From Thermoplasmata archaeon (GTDB taxonomy: Archaea; Thermoplasmatota; JAKEGO01), in contig JAKEGO010000024.1 of the NCBI GenBank assembly GCA_022615805.1, positions 1 to 21,521 on the forward strand: a stretch of DNA of 21,521 nucleotides. The letters run 5' to 3'. Of the stretch, positions 13,125-21,454 are shown piece after piece (position 1 is the stretch's first letter; every line of letters begins with the position of its first letter). The translations under genes and the position numbers were made by a program. The notes below the pieces were generated by a model. It saw only the letters and a list, made by a program, of their open reading frames with translations. It searched no databases and was not told the DNA's origin.

Positions 13125-15209
13125 ATGCCGCCCCTCACCCTCCGCATGGACATCGTCAGGGACCTCATGGAGCGCGCGGGCATCACCTCCCTCTATCCGC
13201 CGCAGGAGGAGGCCATCGGCCCGGCGGTCGAGGGACGGGACCTCCTCCTGAGCGTCCCCACTGCCGCCGGGAAGAGCCTCGTCGGTTACGCCGCCCTCCT
13301 GGCGGGTTACAGGCGCGGCGCGAAGGGGCTGTACCTCGTCCCACTACGCGCCCTCGCGACGGAGAAGTACGACGACCTCCGCGCCATCCTCCCGAAGGAG
13401 GCCCGCATCGCGCTCTCGATGGGAGAGTACGCCCTCGAGGACAGGGAACTGGGGGACATGGACATCGTCGTCGCCACGTCCGAGAAGGCGGATGCCCTGA
13501 TGAGGCACCGGAACCCGTTCTTCGAGGATATCGCGGTCTGCGTCGCCGACGAGATCCACACCATGACCGACCCCCGAAGGGGGCCGACGCTCGAGGTCGT
13601 CCTGTCCCGGCTCAAGCGGAGGAGGGTCCAGATCGTCGGGCTGAGCGCCACGATCGGGAACGCGGTCGAGGTGGCGGACTGGCTCGGGGCAGACCTGATC
13701 AGCTCGGATTGGCGCCCGGTGCGGCTGAGGGAGGGCGTGCTACACGGAGGATCCCTGGAGTACATCGACGGGGAGAGACGTGAGGTCGAGGGCGACTGGA
13801 GGACCCTTCTCGCGGAAACCGTGTCGTCCGGCGCGCAGGCCCTCGTGTTCACGCGCGGCCGGCGGGAGGCCGAGCGTCAGGCGCTCGACCACGCGAGGGC
13901 ACTGGGGCTGGATGGACCTGAGCTGGAGGTCCGCGAGGAATGGGGCGCCCTCGGCACGGCCCTGGCCGAGGCGCTTCGGGGTGGCGTAGGATTCCATCAC
14001 GCGGGTCTGGGGAACGACCTCCGTCGGACGGTGGAGCGCGCGTTCCGGCACGGTGAGGTCAGGCTCCTCTTCGCGACACCGACCCTCGCGGCGGGCATCA
14101 ATCTCCCCGCGAGGCGGGTCATCGTGACGTCGACGAGGCGGTTCGAGAGGGGCGTTGGAATGACCGACATCCCCGTCCTCGAGATAAGGCAGATGATGGG
14201 GCGCGCCGGAAGGCCTGGCCTCGACCCGTACGGAGAGGCGATAATAGTTGCGAACAAGCGCGGCGAGGCCCGCAGGGCCGTCGAGGAGTACATCCTCGGG
14301 GCCGTCGAGCCCATCACATCGAAGCTCTTCGAGCCGAGGGCTCTCCGGGTGCACGTCCTGTCGGCGATAGCCGCGGGCGAATGCCATTCGCTCGAGGGCC
14401 TGAGGGACTTCCTGGACGACACGTTCTTCGCGCACTCGACGGACCTGTGGCACGTGGAGGGGATCCTCGACGATACCCTCGGATCGCTCGCTGAGCACGG
14501 GTTCATCGAAACGGGCGAGGGATTGCGGGCCACGGCATTGGGCCAGGTGACGGCGCGGACCTACGTTGATCCGGCCAGCGCCCTCCTCTTCACCAGGGCA
14601 CAGGCAGTGATGCCCGAAGGGCCGTTCCACCACCTCGCGGCCATTGCAGCCTCCCCGGACCTCTTCACGTTCGCCGCCAGGAGCGACGAAGAGGGCATCG
14701 GGGCGTTCGTGGATGACGCCAAGTGGCTTTTCGACGTCCACGGAGGCCCCCTTCTGGGGGAGTTGAACGATGAGGGCTACTCCGACGTGCTCAAGACCGC
14801 CGCCGTCCTCAACGCCTGGACGCAGGAGATGCCGGAGGGGGAGATGGCCGACCTATTCGGGGTCGGGCCCGGAGACCTCAGGAGCCTCGTGGAGGGAGCG
14901 GGATGGATCGGCGGAGCATACGCGGACGTGACGACGCTCGCGAGGCGGGACCGGTCCGCCGGGGCCCGGGAGATCTCGGCGCGCCTCCAGCACGGCGTCA
15001 GGCCGGAGCTGCTCGCCATCATGCGGGTGCCGGGGATCGGAAGGCGCCGGGGGAGGGCGCTGCACGATGCGGGTTTCGGGAGCGTCGCGGCACTCGCCGA
15101 CGCGAGCATGGCAGAGCTCGAGAGGCTTCCATCCATCGGTCCAGCGACCGCGAGGCAGGTCATCGACTGGGCGAGAAGGGCGGCCAGATCACATCGGCCC
15201 TCCCAATAG
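13125..15209 (+). CDS. hel308: Hel308-family SF2 DNA helicase
   Basis: This 694-residue ATP-dependent 3'-5' DNA helicase is implicated in replication-fork repair and recombination. Motifs in order are LYPPQEEAI (Q motif), PTAAGKSL (Walker A, K50), ADEIH (motif II, 141-145), GLSATIGN (motif III), FHHAGL, ATPTLAAGINLPAR (motifs IV-V) and QMMGRAGRPGLD (motif VI, 356-367). Then come the winged-helix and ratchet domains and a C-terminal helix-hairpin-helix region (RVPGIGRRRGRALHDAG and LPSIGPATARQVI). Length fits the family. The frame is open from 12519, but that part overlaps the divergent regulator. ATG 13125 aligns best with homologues; ATG 13146 would fit a leaderless start after the T-rich box at 13114-13119. 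Confidence 0.96.
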   Translation: MPPLTLRMDIVRDLMERAGITSLYPPQEEAIGPAVEGRDLLLSVPTAAGKSLVGYAALLAGYRRGAKGLYLVPLRALATEKYDDLRAILPKEARIALSMGEYALEDRELGDMDIVVATSEKADALMRHRNPFFEDIAVCVADEIHTMTDPRRGPTLEVVLSRLKRRRVQIVGLSATIGNAVEVADWLGADLISSDWRPVRLREGVLHGGSLEYIDGERREVEGDWRTLLAETVSSGAQALVFTRGRREAERQALDHARALGLDGPELEVREEWGALGTALAEALRGGVGFHHAGLGNDLRRTVERAFRHGEVRLLFATPTLAAGINLPARRVIVTSTRRFERGVGMTDIPVLEIRQMMGRAGRPGLDPYGEAIIVANKRGEARRAVEEYILGAVEPITSKLFEPRALRVHVLSAIAAGECHSLEGLRDFLDDTFFAHSTDLWHVEGILDDTLGSLAEHGFIETGEGLRATALGQVTARTYVDPASALLFTRAQAVMPEGPFHHLAAIAASPDLFTFAARSDEEGIGAFVDDAKWLFDVHGGPLLGELNDEGYSDVLKTAAVLNAWTQEMPEGEMADLFGVGPGDLRSLVEGAGWIGGAYADVTTLARRDRSAGAREISARLQHGVRPELLAIMRVPGIGRRRGRALHDAGFGSVAALADASMAELERLPSIGPATARQVIDWARRAARSHRPSQ

Positions 15210-15214
15210 TAAGG

Positions 15215-15221
15215 TATTTAT
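15215..15221 (+). promoter_or_regulatory. TATA box of the beta-helix surface-protein operon
   Basis: TATTTAT lies 34-40 bases before the ATG at 15255, predicting a leader of roughly 9 bases. Confidence 0.6.
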
Positions 15222-15254
15222 CCAATCCGTCGGTTTATCGCGTGGCGATGCCTG

Positions 15255-18200
15255 ATGTCAGGACGAGCGTTAATAACGGTATTGGCCAGCATCTTCACCG
15301 TGGCACTGTTGTTCTCGGGAACGGGCCAAGGAGCGGAGATAACGGTCGATGATTCCGGAGGGGCGGACTACGACACCATCGGCGAAGCTCTTGACAACGC
15401 ATCGCCCGGTGACATCATCTCCGTGTACGTCGGGACGTACACCGAAAGGCTGTGGATAAACACTTCCGTGACGATCAACGCGGACGGGGACGCGACGATC
15501 GACTCGGAGAAGACGGGCACGGTCGTCACCATCTACGCGGATGATGTGACCCTGATCGGCTTTTCGATCGCGAATGCGACCGGCTCCCCTGACAAGAAGG
15601 GCCTGGATGGCATCCTCGTGGACGGGGCCACGGGGACGTTCATCGAGGACTGCTCGCTCCAGCGCAACGAGAACGGCATCGCCTCGGACGGCTGCACCGA
15701 CCTGAGGATCAAGGACGTGGACTGCGAGAAGGTCAAGAGAGCGATCTACCTCCGTGACGTGGACATGCCGCGCATCGAGGGCATAAGGGTGGCCGACGCG
15801 AACAGCGTCGGTGTCCATCTGTACCGCTGCACGAACGGTTTTCTCGGCCCATCGGCCATGCGCTCCTCGATCATCGGCAACGCGTTGTACGGCGTCCAGG
15901 TTCAGGACTCCTTCAACCTGACCCTGAACTTCACGGGATCGGATTTCTCAACGGGAGGGCTCCAGGTACGCGACTCCATCGGAATCGACGCGGTCGTAAG
16001 CCTGAACGACCCTGGTGGGGACGGCGTCTACATCGAGGAGACCAGCGACATCGCGTTGAGCGGGAACATCTGGTTCGAATATACTGGAGTGAACATCTGG
16101 AGCAATTGCACGGACGTCGACATCCGCGACCTCGATCTCATCTGCACGGGCGAACAGACCACGAGCCGGGGCATCCTGGCCAGGATGATGGTCGACCACG
16201 TCACGGTCTCCGACGTCATGGTGGAGAATGCCCAGAACAGCCTCAGGCTCGAGGAGGACGCCACGATCGTCGCCTCGGACGTCACGTTCTTCGCCGGGTC
16301 GAACTACGATGTCGATGCATACGTGCGTTCATCCGGCCTGGTGCTGCAGAACCCGACCTTCGCGAACGGGAGCGCCGGTTCGTTCGACCTCTTCGACGGC
16401 GCGTACGTCTCCCTCGTGTACGGGATCACGGCGAAGGTTATCGACTCGGACAAGGACCCCGTGACCGGCGCCGACGTCAGGATCAGGTCCGACGAAGGGG
16501 ACCATTACAGGAGCGCCTACTGGAGCGGGTCCGACCCTAAGACCGATACCAGCGGACTCTCCGGCGAGGCCCTCGTGCCGTATGCCCTCATCACCGAGGC
16601 CGGAACCACGTACAACGCCTCGCACCTCGACGTCCACACCCCGGCCTGGGACGGGACGATGGAGCTGGACTCCTCGACGAGGAGCGTAGTGGTCATCGTC
16701 ACGAACGACCCGCCGGAAATCGATGGATACGTCAGCAACTCCGCCGGCCAACGGCACGCCGGCATTCCGATATACTTCGTCGCGGAGTACATCGACAACG
16801 AAGGCGTGATGGCCTCCCTGGCCCAGGTGAGGATCGACAACGTGACTTACGGCCTCACGTACCAATCGGGCCAGCCCACGACCGGAGCGCTCTACGGATA
16901 CCAGACATATCTCGCACAGGGCAAATATTGGATATACTTCAGGTTCAACGACAGCGTCGTCTCCAGCAGCACGGACGGCTTCCTCCTCACCGTTGCGAAC
17001 GCGCCGCCGGCCCTCGACCTGCCCTTGCCGGACCTCTACTACTACAATGACGAGGACTTCCTCCCGAACTGGTCCTTCAAGGTCCGGTACACCGACGCGG
17101 ACGGCGATCCCGCACGGGCGGTCCATCTTCTCTTCGAGGGGGAGAACATCACGATGTTCGAGCACGACGCGAACGACACGACAATCACGGACGGCAAGGA
17201 CTTCAACGCGACAGTGTTCGACCTCGACGACGACACTTACACCTACGGGTTCGCAGCCCATGACGGGACGCATTGGATAGTGACCGGGCCATTCAGCCTC
17301 ACCGTCGAGATGGACCGCCCGGTCCTCGCCGGTCTCTCCGTGTCGCCGGCGACCGGGAACGCCAGCACGGAGTTCGAGTTCAGGGTCACATACTCGCACA
17401 TGGCGAACGTCCACCCGGGGAACGACCCCGTGAACGGCGTCCCCGACCTCGTCATAGGCAACCTCGAGTACCCCATGGTGCCCGTCGATCCGGACGAGGA
17501 CAACGTGGTCTTCGGGAAGGAATTCTACCTCAGGCGCTCGGGCATTCCCCACGGGAACTACTCCTTCCATGCCCAGGCGTCCGACCGATTCTTCACGAGG
17601 GCATCGGTGACCAAGTACGTGCTGGTGAACAACTCCGTCCCGACGATGACGTTCGAGCAAGATCCGATCGAGGGGGCATCAGGCCAGTTCTATACCATGA
17701 AGATCACGTACACGGACCTCGACGGCGACCTCCCGACGACGCTCTCCGTGAGGATCGACACCATCACGCTCTACACACGGGATAGCGGCGTCAAGCGGAT
17801 AACCGTCGACGACGTGGACGACAACTCGACGTTCAACGGGAAGGTCTACTGGATCAATGACACGTTCTATCACGGTCTTCACGATTACATCATGAAGACG
17901 AACGACGGAAGGGGAGAGGTCACAGTCTACGGGGAGTTCCCCGTTGACCAGCGCCCGCGGGTCAATGCAAGAAGGGAGGGAGCCCCCATACCCATAGAGG
18001 GAGAGGACCAGAGGTTCGTGTGCAATTACTCCGATGCGGACAACAACGGACCGGCTTACGTGAACATAATATTCTCCAAGTTCGGCACGCCCAACGGCAC
18101 ATTGGAGTTCGGACCCTTCGCGATGAAGCCGACCCAGCCGAAGGACACCAAGTACGACGACGGCAAGGAGTTCTCGTACACCGAGGACTTCCTCGAGGAA

Positions 18201-18878
18201 GAGGGCGCGTACGGTCCGGGCGATTACCAGTACCGCATCGAGACCAGCGACGGTTACCTCAAGAGGACCCTCGTGGAGGACACGATGCTGTTCTTCGTGC
18301 GTCCCAAGGACAAGCCGCCAGTCCTGACGGACCCGCTGGTGAGCCCCCTGAAGGGGGGACCGGATACCATTATAACGTTCAGCGTCGTCTACTCGGACCC
18401 TGACGGCGATGCTCCTAACAGCGTCTCCGTGCATCTTCACGCGGGGCCGTCCAGGACGGTTTACCCCCTCGAGAAGGCGGTGGGCGAAGGTAACGATTTC
18501 ATCGCGGGCGTCAGGTACGAACTCGCTCAATCGTTGACGTGGGCAGATGAATACGCCGTTTCCTTCCGCGCGGTGAGCGGTGGGGCCTCTGATGAGGTGG
18601 ACTACATGGGAGGCGTCATTGTCATCGAGGGAGGGGAGACAAGGTCGGCAGACGATGGCCCCACGGGCCAGAACTACATGTTCCTCATCGTGCTCGCCGC
18701 GGTCCTGCCCATCGTGATCGCCGTCGCCCTCGGACTCGTCCTCCGCAGGAGGAGGAAGAAGCCCGCGGAGGAGGCGGTGGTGGAGAAGGAGAAGACGGGG
18801 GACGAGGAGATCGAGTGGGGTTTCGAGGAGGAGGGGGAAGGCGAGGAATACGACGAGGAAGACATCGATTGGGAATGA
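15255..18878 (+). CDS. Large cell-surface protein: beta-helix, Ig-like repeats, membrane anchor, acidic tail
   Basis: This 1207-residue exported protein has a signal peptide (about residues 1-27, ending SGTGQGA). It continues with a right-handed parallel beta-helix of the NosD/pectate-lyase type (about 28-390; ADYDTIGEALDNASPGD and many DV-x-L, G-hh-V-x-G turns). A CarboxypepD_reg-like unit follows (about 395-490; ITAKVIDSDKDPVTGADVRI). Several roughly 100-residue Ig/PKD-like units come next, most carrying a D-x-D-G-D or similar calcium-type turn (TDADGDPA, TDLDGDLP, SDADNNGP, SDPDGDAP). One membrane helix (FLIVLAAVLPIVIAVALGLV) is followed by RRRRKK and a cytoplasmic tail very rich in glutamate and aspartate. 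It lacks a PGF-CTERM signal. Probable roles are adhesion or polysaccharide binding; no catalytic site is evident. Confidence 0.9.
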   Translation: MSGRALITVLASIFTVALLFSGTGQGAEITVDDSGGADYDTIGEALDNASPGDIISVYVGTYTERLWINTSVTINADGDATIDSEKTGTVVTIYADDVTLIGFSIANATGSPDKKGLDGILVDGATGTFIEDCSLQRNENGIASDGCTDLRIKDVDCEKVKRAIYLRDVDMPRIEGIRVADANSVGVHLYRCTNGFLGPSAMRSSIIGNALYGVQVQDSFNLTLNFTGSDFSTGGLQVRDSIGIDAVVSLNDPGGDGVYIEETSDIALSGNIWFEYTGVNIWSNCTDVDIRDLDLICTGEQTTSRGILARMMVDHVTVSDVMVENAQNSLRLEEDATIVASDVTFFAGSNYDVDAYVRSSGLVLQNPTFANGSAGSFDLFDGAYVSLVYGITAKVIDSDKDPVTGADVRIRSDEGDHYRSAYWSGSDPKTDTSGLSGEALVPYALITEAGTTYNASHLDVHTPAWDGTMELDSSTRSVVVIVTNDPPEIDGYVSNSAGQRHAGIPIYFVAEYIDNEGVMASLAQVRIDNVTYGLTYQSGQPTTGALYGYQTYLAQGKYWIYFRFNDSVVSSSTDGFLLTVANAPPALDLPLPDLYYYNDEDFLPNWSFKVRYTDADGDPARAVHLLFEGENITMFEHDANDTTITDGKDFNATVFDLDDDTYTYGFAAHDGTHWIVTGPFSLTVEMDRPVLAGLSVSPATGNASTEFEFRVTYSHMANVHPGNDPVNGVPDLVIGNLEYPMVPVDPDEDNVVFGKEFYLRRSGIPHGNYSFHAQASDRFFTRASVTKYVLVNNSVPTMTFEQDPIEGASGQFYTMKITYTDLDGDLPTTLSVRIDTITLYTRDSGVKRITVDDVDDNSTFNGKVYWINDTFYHGLHDYIMKTNDGRGEVTVYGEFPVDQRPRVNARREGAPIPIEGEDQRFVCNYSDADNNGPAYVNIIFSKFGTPNGTLEFGPFAMKPTQPKDTKYDDGKEFSYTEDFLEEEGAYGPGDYQYRIETSDGYLKRTLVEDTMLFFVRPKDKPPVLTDPLVSPLKGGPDTIITFSVVYSDPDGDAPNSVSVHLHAGPSRTVYPLEKAVGEGNDFIAGVRYELAQSLTWADEYAVSFRAVSGGASDEVDYMGGVIVIEGGETRSADDGPTGQNYMFLIVLAAVLPIVIAVALGLVLRRRRKKPAEEAVVEKEKTGDEEIEWGFEEEGEGEEYDEEDIDWE

Positions 18879-18879
18879 T

Positions 18880-19359
18880 ATGAGGATCGCCTACTACAAT
18901 TTCGGGAACGTCAGGGAGCCCCGTGGTGACCTCCACGACGAGAAGGGCGAACCGGTCCTCCAGAAGGGGGAGGTCGTCCTCGCCCAGGACATCGACTCCG
19001 GTTTCGAGCTCACGAGGGTCCAGAAGGGGCTGGTCGGCAGGGTCTTCCCCACGATGATCTTCCCGGACATCGGCTCCGGCGAGCTCTACCGCACGGATAA
19101 ACGGATCATTTTCCTCCGCATACCGCCGATATCGCACTACGCGCAGGGCGACAGATCATGGATCGACGACCCCGTCAGGTTCATGCGGTTGGCGAAGAAG
19201 TGGCTCCAGCAGGGGAACCGGGAGACCGTCTCGATTCCCGTCTCCATGATCAGACGGACGGTGAGGAAGCGAGGCGACCGCGAGGTGGTACTTCACATCA
19301 TCCACGAGGGGGACCGGTACATCGCGCGCCTAACGCCGAGTTCTCCGCCATTCATGTGA
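18880..19359 (+). CDS. Hypothetical protein, possibly PH-like domain
   Basis: This 159-residue protein starts one base after the stop of the large surface-protein gene, so the two are surely cotranscribed. It has no signal peptide or membrane helix. GELYRTDKRIIFLRIPPI in the middle resembles the turn-strand pattern of bacterial/archaeal PH-like (GRAM-like) domains. The C-terminal part (VSIPVSMIRRTVRKRGDREVVLHII) looks like further beta strands. I cannot assign a family with certainty. A cytoplasmic partner of the acidic tail of the surface protein is an attractive guess, supported only by gene order and by the basic RRTVRKRGDR stretch. Confidence 0.7.
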   Translation: MRIAYYNFGNVREPRGDLHDEKGEPVLQKGEVVLAQDIDSGFELTRVQKGLVGRVFPTMIFPDIGSGELYRTDKRIIFLRIPPISHYAQGDRSWIDDPVRFMRLAKKWLQQGNRETVSIPVSMIRRTVRKRGDREVVLHIIHEGDRYIARLTPSSPPFM

Positions 19360-19385
19360 ACGTCGGGCCGTCGACCCCTCATTAC

Positions 19386-19393
19386 TTTTTTAT
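19386..19393 (+). promoter_or_regulatory. TATA box of pheS
   Basis: TTTTTATG within a T-rich stretch predicts transcription start at about 19417, which would make the ATG at 19418 leaderless. Confidence 0.55.
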
Positions 19394-19417
19394 GGAGACG
19401 ATGGAATGTCGTCCCGC

Positions 19418-20920
19418 ATGGAACTGAGCGATCCGGAGCGGAGGGTGTTGCTCGAGCTCGCCCGAAGCGGGAACGTGTCCCCGAATGCCATCAGCGGACT
19501 CGACCCCCGGGAGGCCATGAGCGCCGCGTCATGGCTCGAGAGGAAAGGGCTGGTGGAGATCGCCCAGACGGTCGACCTCGCGTATGTCATCGGGGAGGAG
19601 GGGCGCCGCCTTCTCGAGAACGGCCTCCCGGAAAGGAGGTTGCTCGAGTCCATAGATGGCTCGGTCCCGATCGACGCCCTCCGGGAGGCATCCGGGATGG
19701 ACCGCGGTGAATTCTCCATCGGCCTCGGCTGGCTCAGGCGGAAGGGGCTCGTCGCGCTCGAGGGGGGGCGCATCTCGCTCACGCCGGCCGGTGAGGCGTC
19801 CCGCCGGAGCGCCGACCCGGAGATCGTGGTCCTCGCGAGGCTTGCCGCGGAACCCGGGGGGATCGACGCGGACGCACTGTCGGACGTGGAACGCGGCACA
19901 GTCGAGCTCCTCAGGAGGCGCGGGGAGGCCGTCGCGCCACGGGAGAGGTCCGTGAGGATCCTCCGCCTGACCGATCAGGGCCGGGCGGTCCCGCGGGCCG
20001 ACCTCGAGCTCCGCGCGGGGGAGACGCAACTGACCGCCGACCTGCTCCGGTCCGGGGGATGGCGCAAGGTGTCATTCAGGCCATACGACGTCGGGATGCT
20101 CGCCCCTGCACTGCACGGCGGCAGGACGCACCCACTGACCGCCATCACCGAGAAGGTCAGGAGGATCTTCCTCGGCATGGGCTTCGCGGAGATCGAGGGG
20201 ACGTTCGACGAGTCGTCCTTCTGGTGCATGGATGCGCTGTTCATCCCCCAGGACCACCCGGCGAGGGACCTCCAGGACACGTTCTACCTCTCTGGACCGC
20301 CCGCGGACCTCTCCGGCGAACCCGTCGATGTCATTTCCAGCGTTCACGAGGACGGCGGCGGGACCGGCTCCACCGGTTGGCGATACGAGTGGTCCCGGGA
20401 GATAGCGGAGCGCAGGCTCCTCAGGACCCACACGACCGTCAACACGATAAGGCACCTGTACGAACACCCCGAACCCCCCGTGAGGGTCTTCTCCATCGAT
20501 CGGGTCTTCCGGCGCGAGGCGATCGACAGCACCCACCTGCCCGAGTTCCAGCAGATCGAGGGGGTCGCCATGGAGGAGGGGGCGAGCTTCTCTCAACTCA
20601 TCGGTCTATTGACCGAGTTCTACGGGAGGATGGGCTTCGACAACGTAAGGGTCAGGCCGGGTTACTTCCCGTACACTGAGCCGTCCCTCGAAGTGGAAGT
20701 GCTGTTCCACGGGAGATGGCTGGAACTCGGGGGCGCAGGGATGTTCAGGCCGGAGGTCACCGAACCGCTCGGCGTCAGGCACCCGGTCCTCGCGTGGGGC
20801 CTCGGCCTCGAGCGCCTGGCGATGCTGAGCCTCGAGATAACGGACATCAGGGACCTCTACATGAGCGACCTCGCCTGGCTCCAGGGCTCGCCGTGCGTCG
20901 AGATGCGCAGACCGGAGTGA
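19418..20920 (+). CDS. pheS: Phenylalanyl-tRNA synthetase alpha subunit
   Basis: This is the catalytic subunit of class II PheRS, which charges tRNA-Phe together with PheT. It has 500 residues from MELSDPERRVLLEL, chosen because the TATA box makes ATG 19418 leaderless; ATG 19406 adds four residues. The N-terminal 200 or so residues hold tandem winged-helix units (for example AASWLERKGLVEI and GLGWLRRKGLVAL) typical of archaeal/eukaryotic PheS. The catalytic domain begins around HPLTAITEKVRRIFLGMGF. It contains DESSFWCMDALFIPQDHPARD, motif 2 (RTHTTVNTIRHL, FSIDRVFRRE) and motif 3 (GLGLERLAML). PheT is not next to it; tRNA-Asp and non-coding sequence follow. The same window holds Taw1, which modifies tRNA-Phe. 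Confidence 0.96.
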   Translation: MELSDPERRVLLELARSGNVSPNAISGLDPREAMSAASWLERKGLVEIAQTVDLAYVIGEEGRRLLENGLPERRLLESIDGSVPIDALREASGMDRGEFSIGLGWLRRKGLVALEGGRISLTPAGEASRRSADPEIVVLARLAAEPGGIDADALSDVERGTVELLRRRGEAVAPRERSVRILRLTDQGRAVPRADLELRAGETQLTADLLRSGGWRKVSFRPYDVGMLAPALHGGRTHPLTAITEKVRRIFLGMGFAEIEGTFDESSFWCMDALFIPQDHPARDLQDTFYLSGPPADLSGEPVDVISSVHEDGGGTGSTGWRYEWSREIAERRLLRTHTTVNTIRHLYEHPEPPVRVFSIDRVFRREAIDSTHLPEFQQIEGVAMEEGASFSQLIGLLTEFYGRMGFDNVRVRPGYFPYTEPSLEVEVLFHGRWLELGGAGMFRPEVTEPLGVRHPVLAWGLGLERLAMLSLEITDIRDLYMSDLAWLQGSPCVEMRRPE

Positions 20921-21082
20921 AACGGGCCCGCGGCCCCGACGCATGCGCCAATCATCCTCCGAGCATCGGAAATCCGTTCGGGGCTTGTCCAGCCCATGCC
21001 GTCCGCGCGCGAGACCGCCCTTCAATGCCGCTGAAAGCATGCGATCGGCCTTGTCCAAACGGAGCGCCCGCGCGACTATGAT
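20921..21082. other. Intergenic stretch after pheS, nothing recognised
   Basis: GC-rich sequence without a credible ORF, promoter or strong hairpin, up to the TATA box at 21086. Confidence 0.4.
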
Positions 21083-21085
21083 AGT

Positions 21086-21093
21086 TTTAAATA
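21086..21093 (+). promoter_or_regulatory. TATA box before a probable structured RNA and tRNA-Asp
   Basis: TTTAAATA in an AT-rich patch predicts transcription start near 21117. No other TATA box is visible directly before tRNA-Asp, so one transcript may carry both RNAs. Confidence 0.65.
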
Positions 21094-21116
21094 CTGACAT
21101 TTATTCGATGGCATGC

Positions 21117-21220
21117 ACCGCGTGTGGTGTGATGGGCGAGGCCGTTCGGCCCGTCCGGCCCGGGCGACATTTCGCCCGCGAGTGGCCGTCGTAGATGAGA
21201 GGCCACACACTACCGCGGAG
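21117..21220 (+). ncRNA. Candidate structured RNA upstream of tRNA-Asp
   Basis: The predicted transcription start coincides with the left arm of a closing stem, CCGCG (21118-21122) with CGCGG (21214-21218). Inside are GGCC-gttc-GGCC, CGGGCGA-catt-TCGCCCG and GTGGCC (21182-21187) with GGCCAC (21201-21206). The 28-residue ORF here (ATG 21108, stop 21194, two CxxC-like cysteines) begins upstream of the predicted start of transcription and is less likely to be real. It matches no RNA class I can name; an H/ACA-type guide is conceivable but unproven. Confidence 0.4.
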
Positions 21221-21232
21221 AACTCGCATTAG

Positions 21233-21305
21233 GCCCCGGTAGTGTAGTGGCCTATCATCTCGGTCTGTCGAGCCGAGGACACGGATTCAAATTCCGTCCG
21301 GGGCG
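21233..21305 (+). tRNA. tRNA-Asp (GTC)
   Basis: The acceptor GCCCCGG/CCGGGGC pairs over 7 bp. The anticodon stem is TCGGT/GCCGA (one G-U pair) with loop CTGTCGA and anticodon GTC at 21267-21269. The T-loop is TTCAAAT and the discriminator is G73, as expected for Asp. It has no intron and no encoded CCA. Confidence 0.95.
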
Positions 21306-21349
21306 CTCTTCCATTTGCTTAATGTTCATTATATCTCATAAAGGGTTTC

Positions 21350-21415
21350 GCGCCCCGTACTCTCGCGATGTTAAGCCGAGGATCACGCTAGAAGATAGAT
21401 GATGATAGGGGTCTT
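21350..21415. repeat. tRNA-Asp-proximal repeat, copy 1
   Basis: Bases 21359-21415 (57 nt) recur at 21465-21521 with two differences, a 106-bp period. The unit starts with an 11-base near-complement (21350-21360, 10 of 11) of the tRNA-Asp 3' end plus flank (21296-21306). No ORF or known RNA motif is evident; TGATGA occurs in each copy but no matching CTGA box follows. Confidence 0.85.
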
Positions 21416-21426
21416 CAGCATCGCGA

Positions 21427-21438
21427 TCCGTCCGGGGC
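21427..21438 (+). repeat. Direct copy of the tRNA-Asp 3' end
   Basis: TCCGTCCGGGGC is identical to tRNA-Asp bases 21293-21304 and has the same orientation. It lies 134 bp downstream, between the two repeat copies. Its GTCCGGG (21430-21436) can pair with CCCGGAC (21460-21466) at the start of copy 2. Confidence 0.7.
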
Positions 21439-21454
21439 TCAGCTCCAAATGAGG

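Noticed and set aside
13740..14741. Minus-strand ORF of 333 codons
   Set aside because: Antisense to hel308, whose helicase motifs run through the same stretch.
16329..17660. Minus-strand ORF of 443 codons
   Set aside because: It lies wholly opposite the beta-helix surface protein and has the valine/arginine/glycine bias of an antisense frame.
21108..21194. 28-residue cysteine-containing ORF
   Set aside because: Its ATG lies before the transcription start predicted from the TATA box, and the region folds into stems; kept only as part of the candidate RNA.
21390..21410. C/D box guide RNA
   Set aside because: TGATGA occurs in both repeats, but I could not find CTGA boxes at suitable distances.
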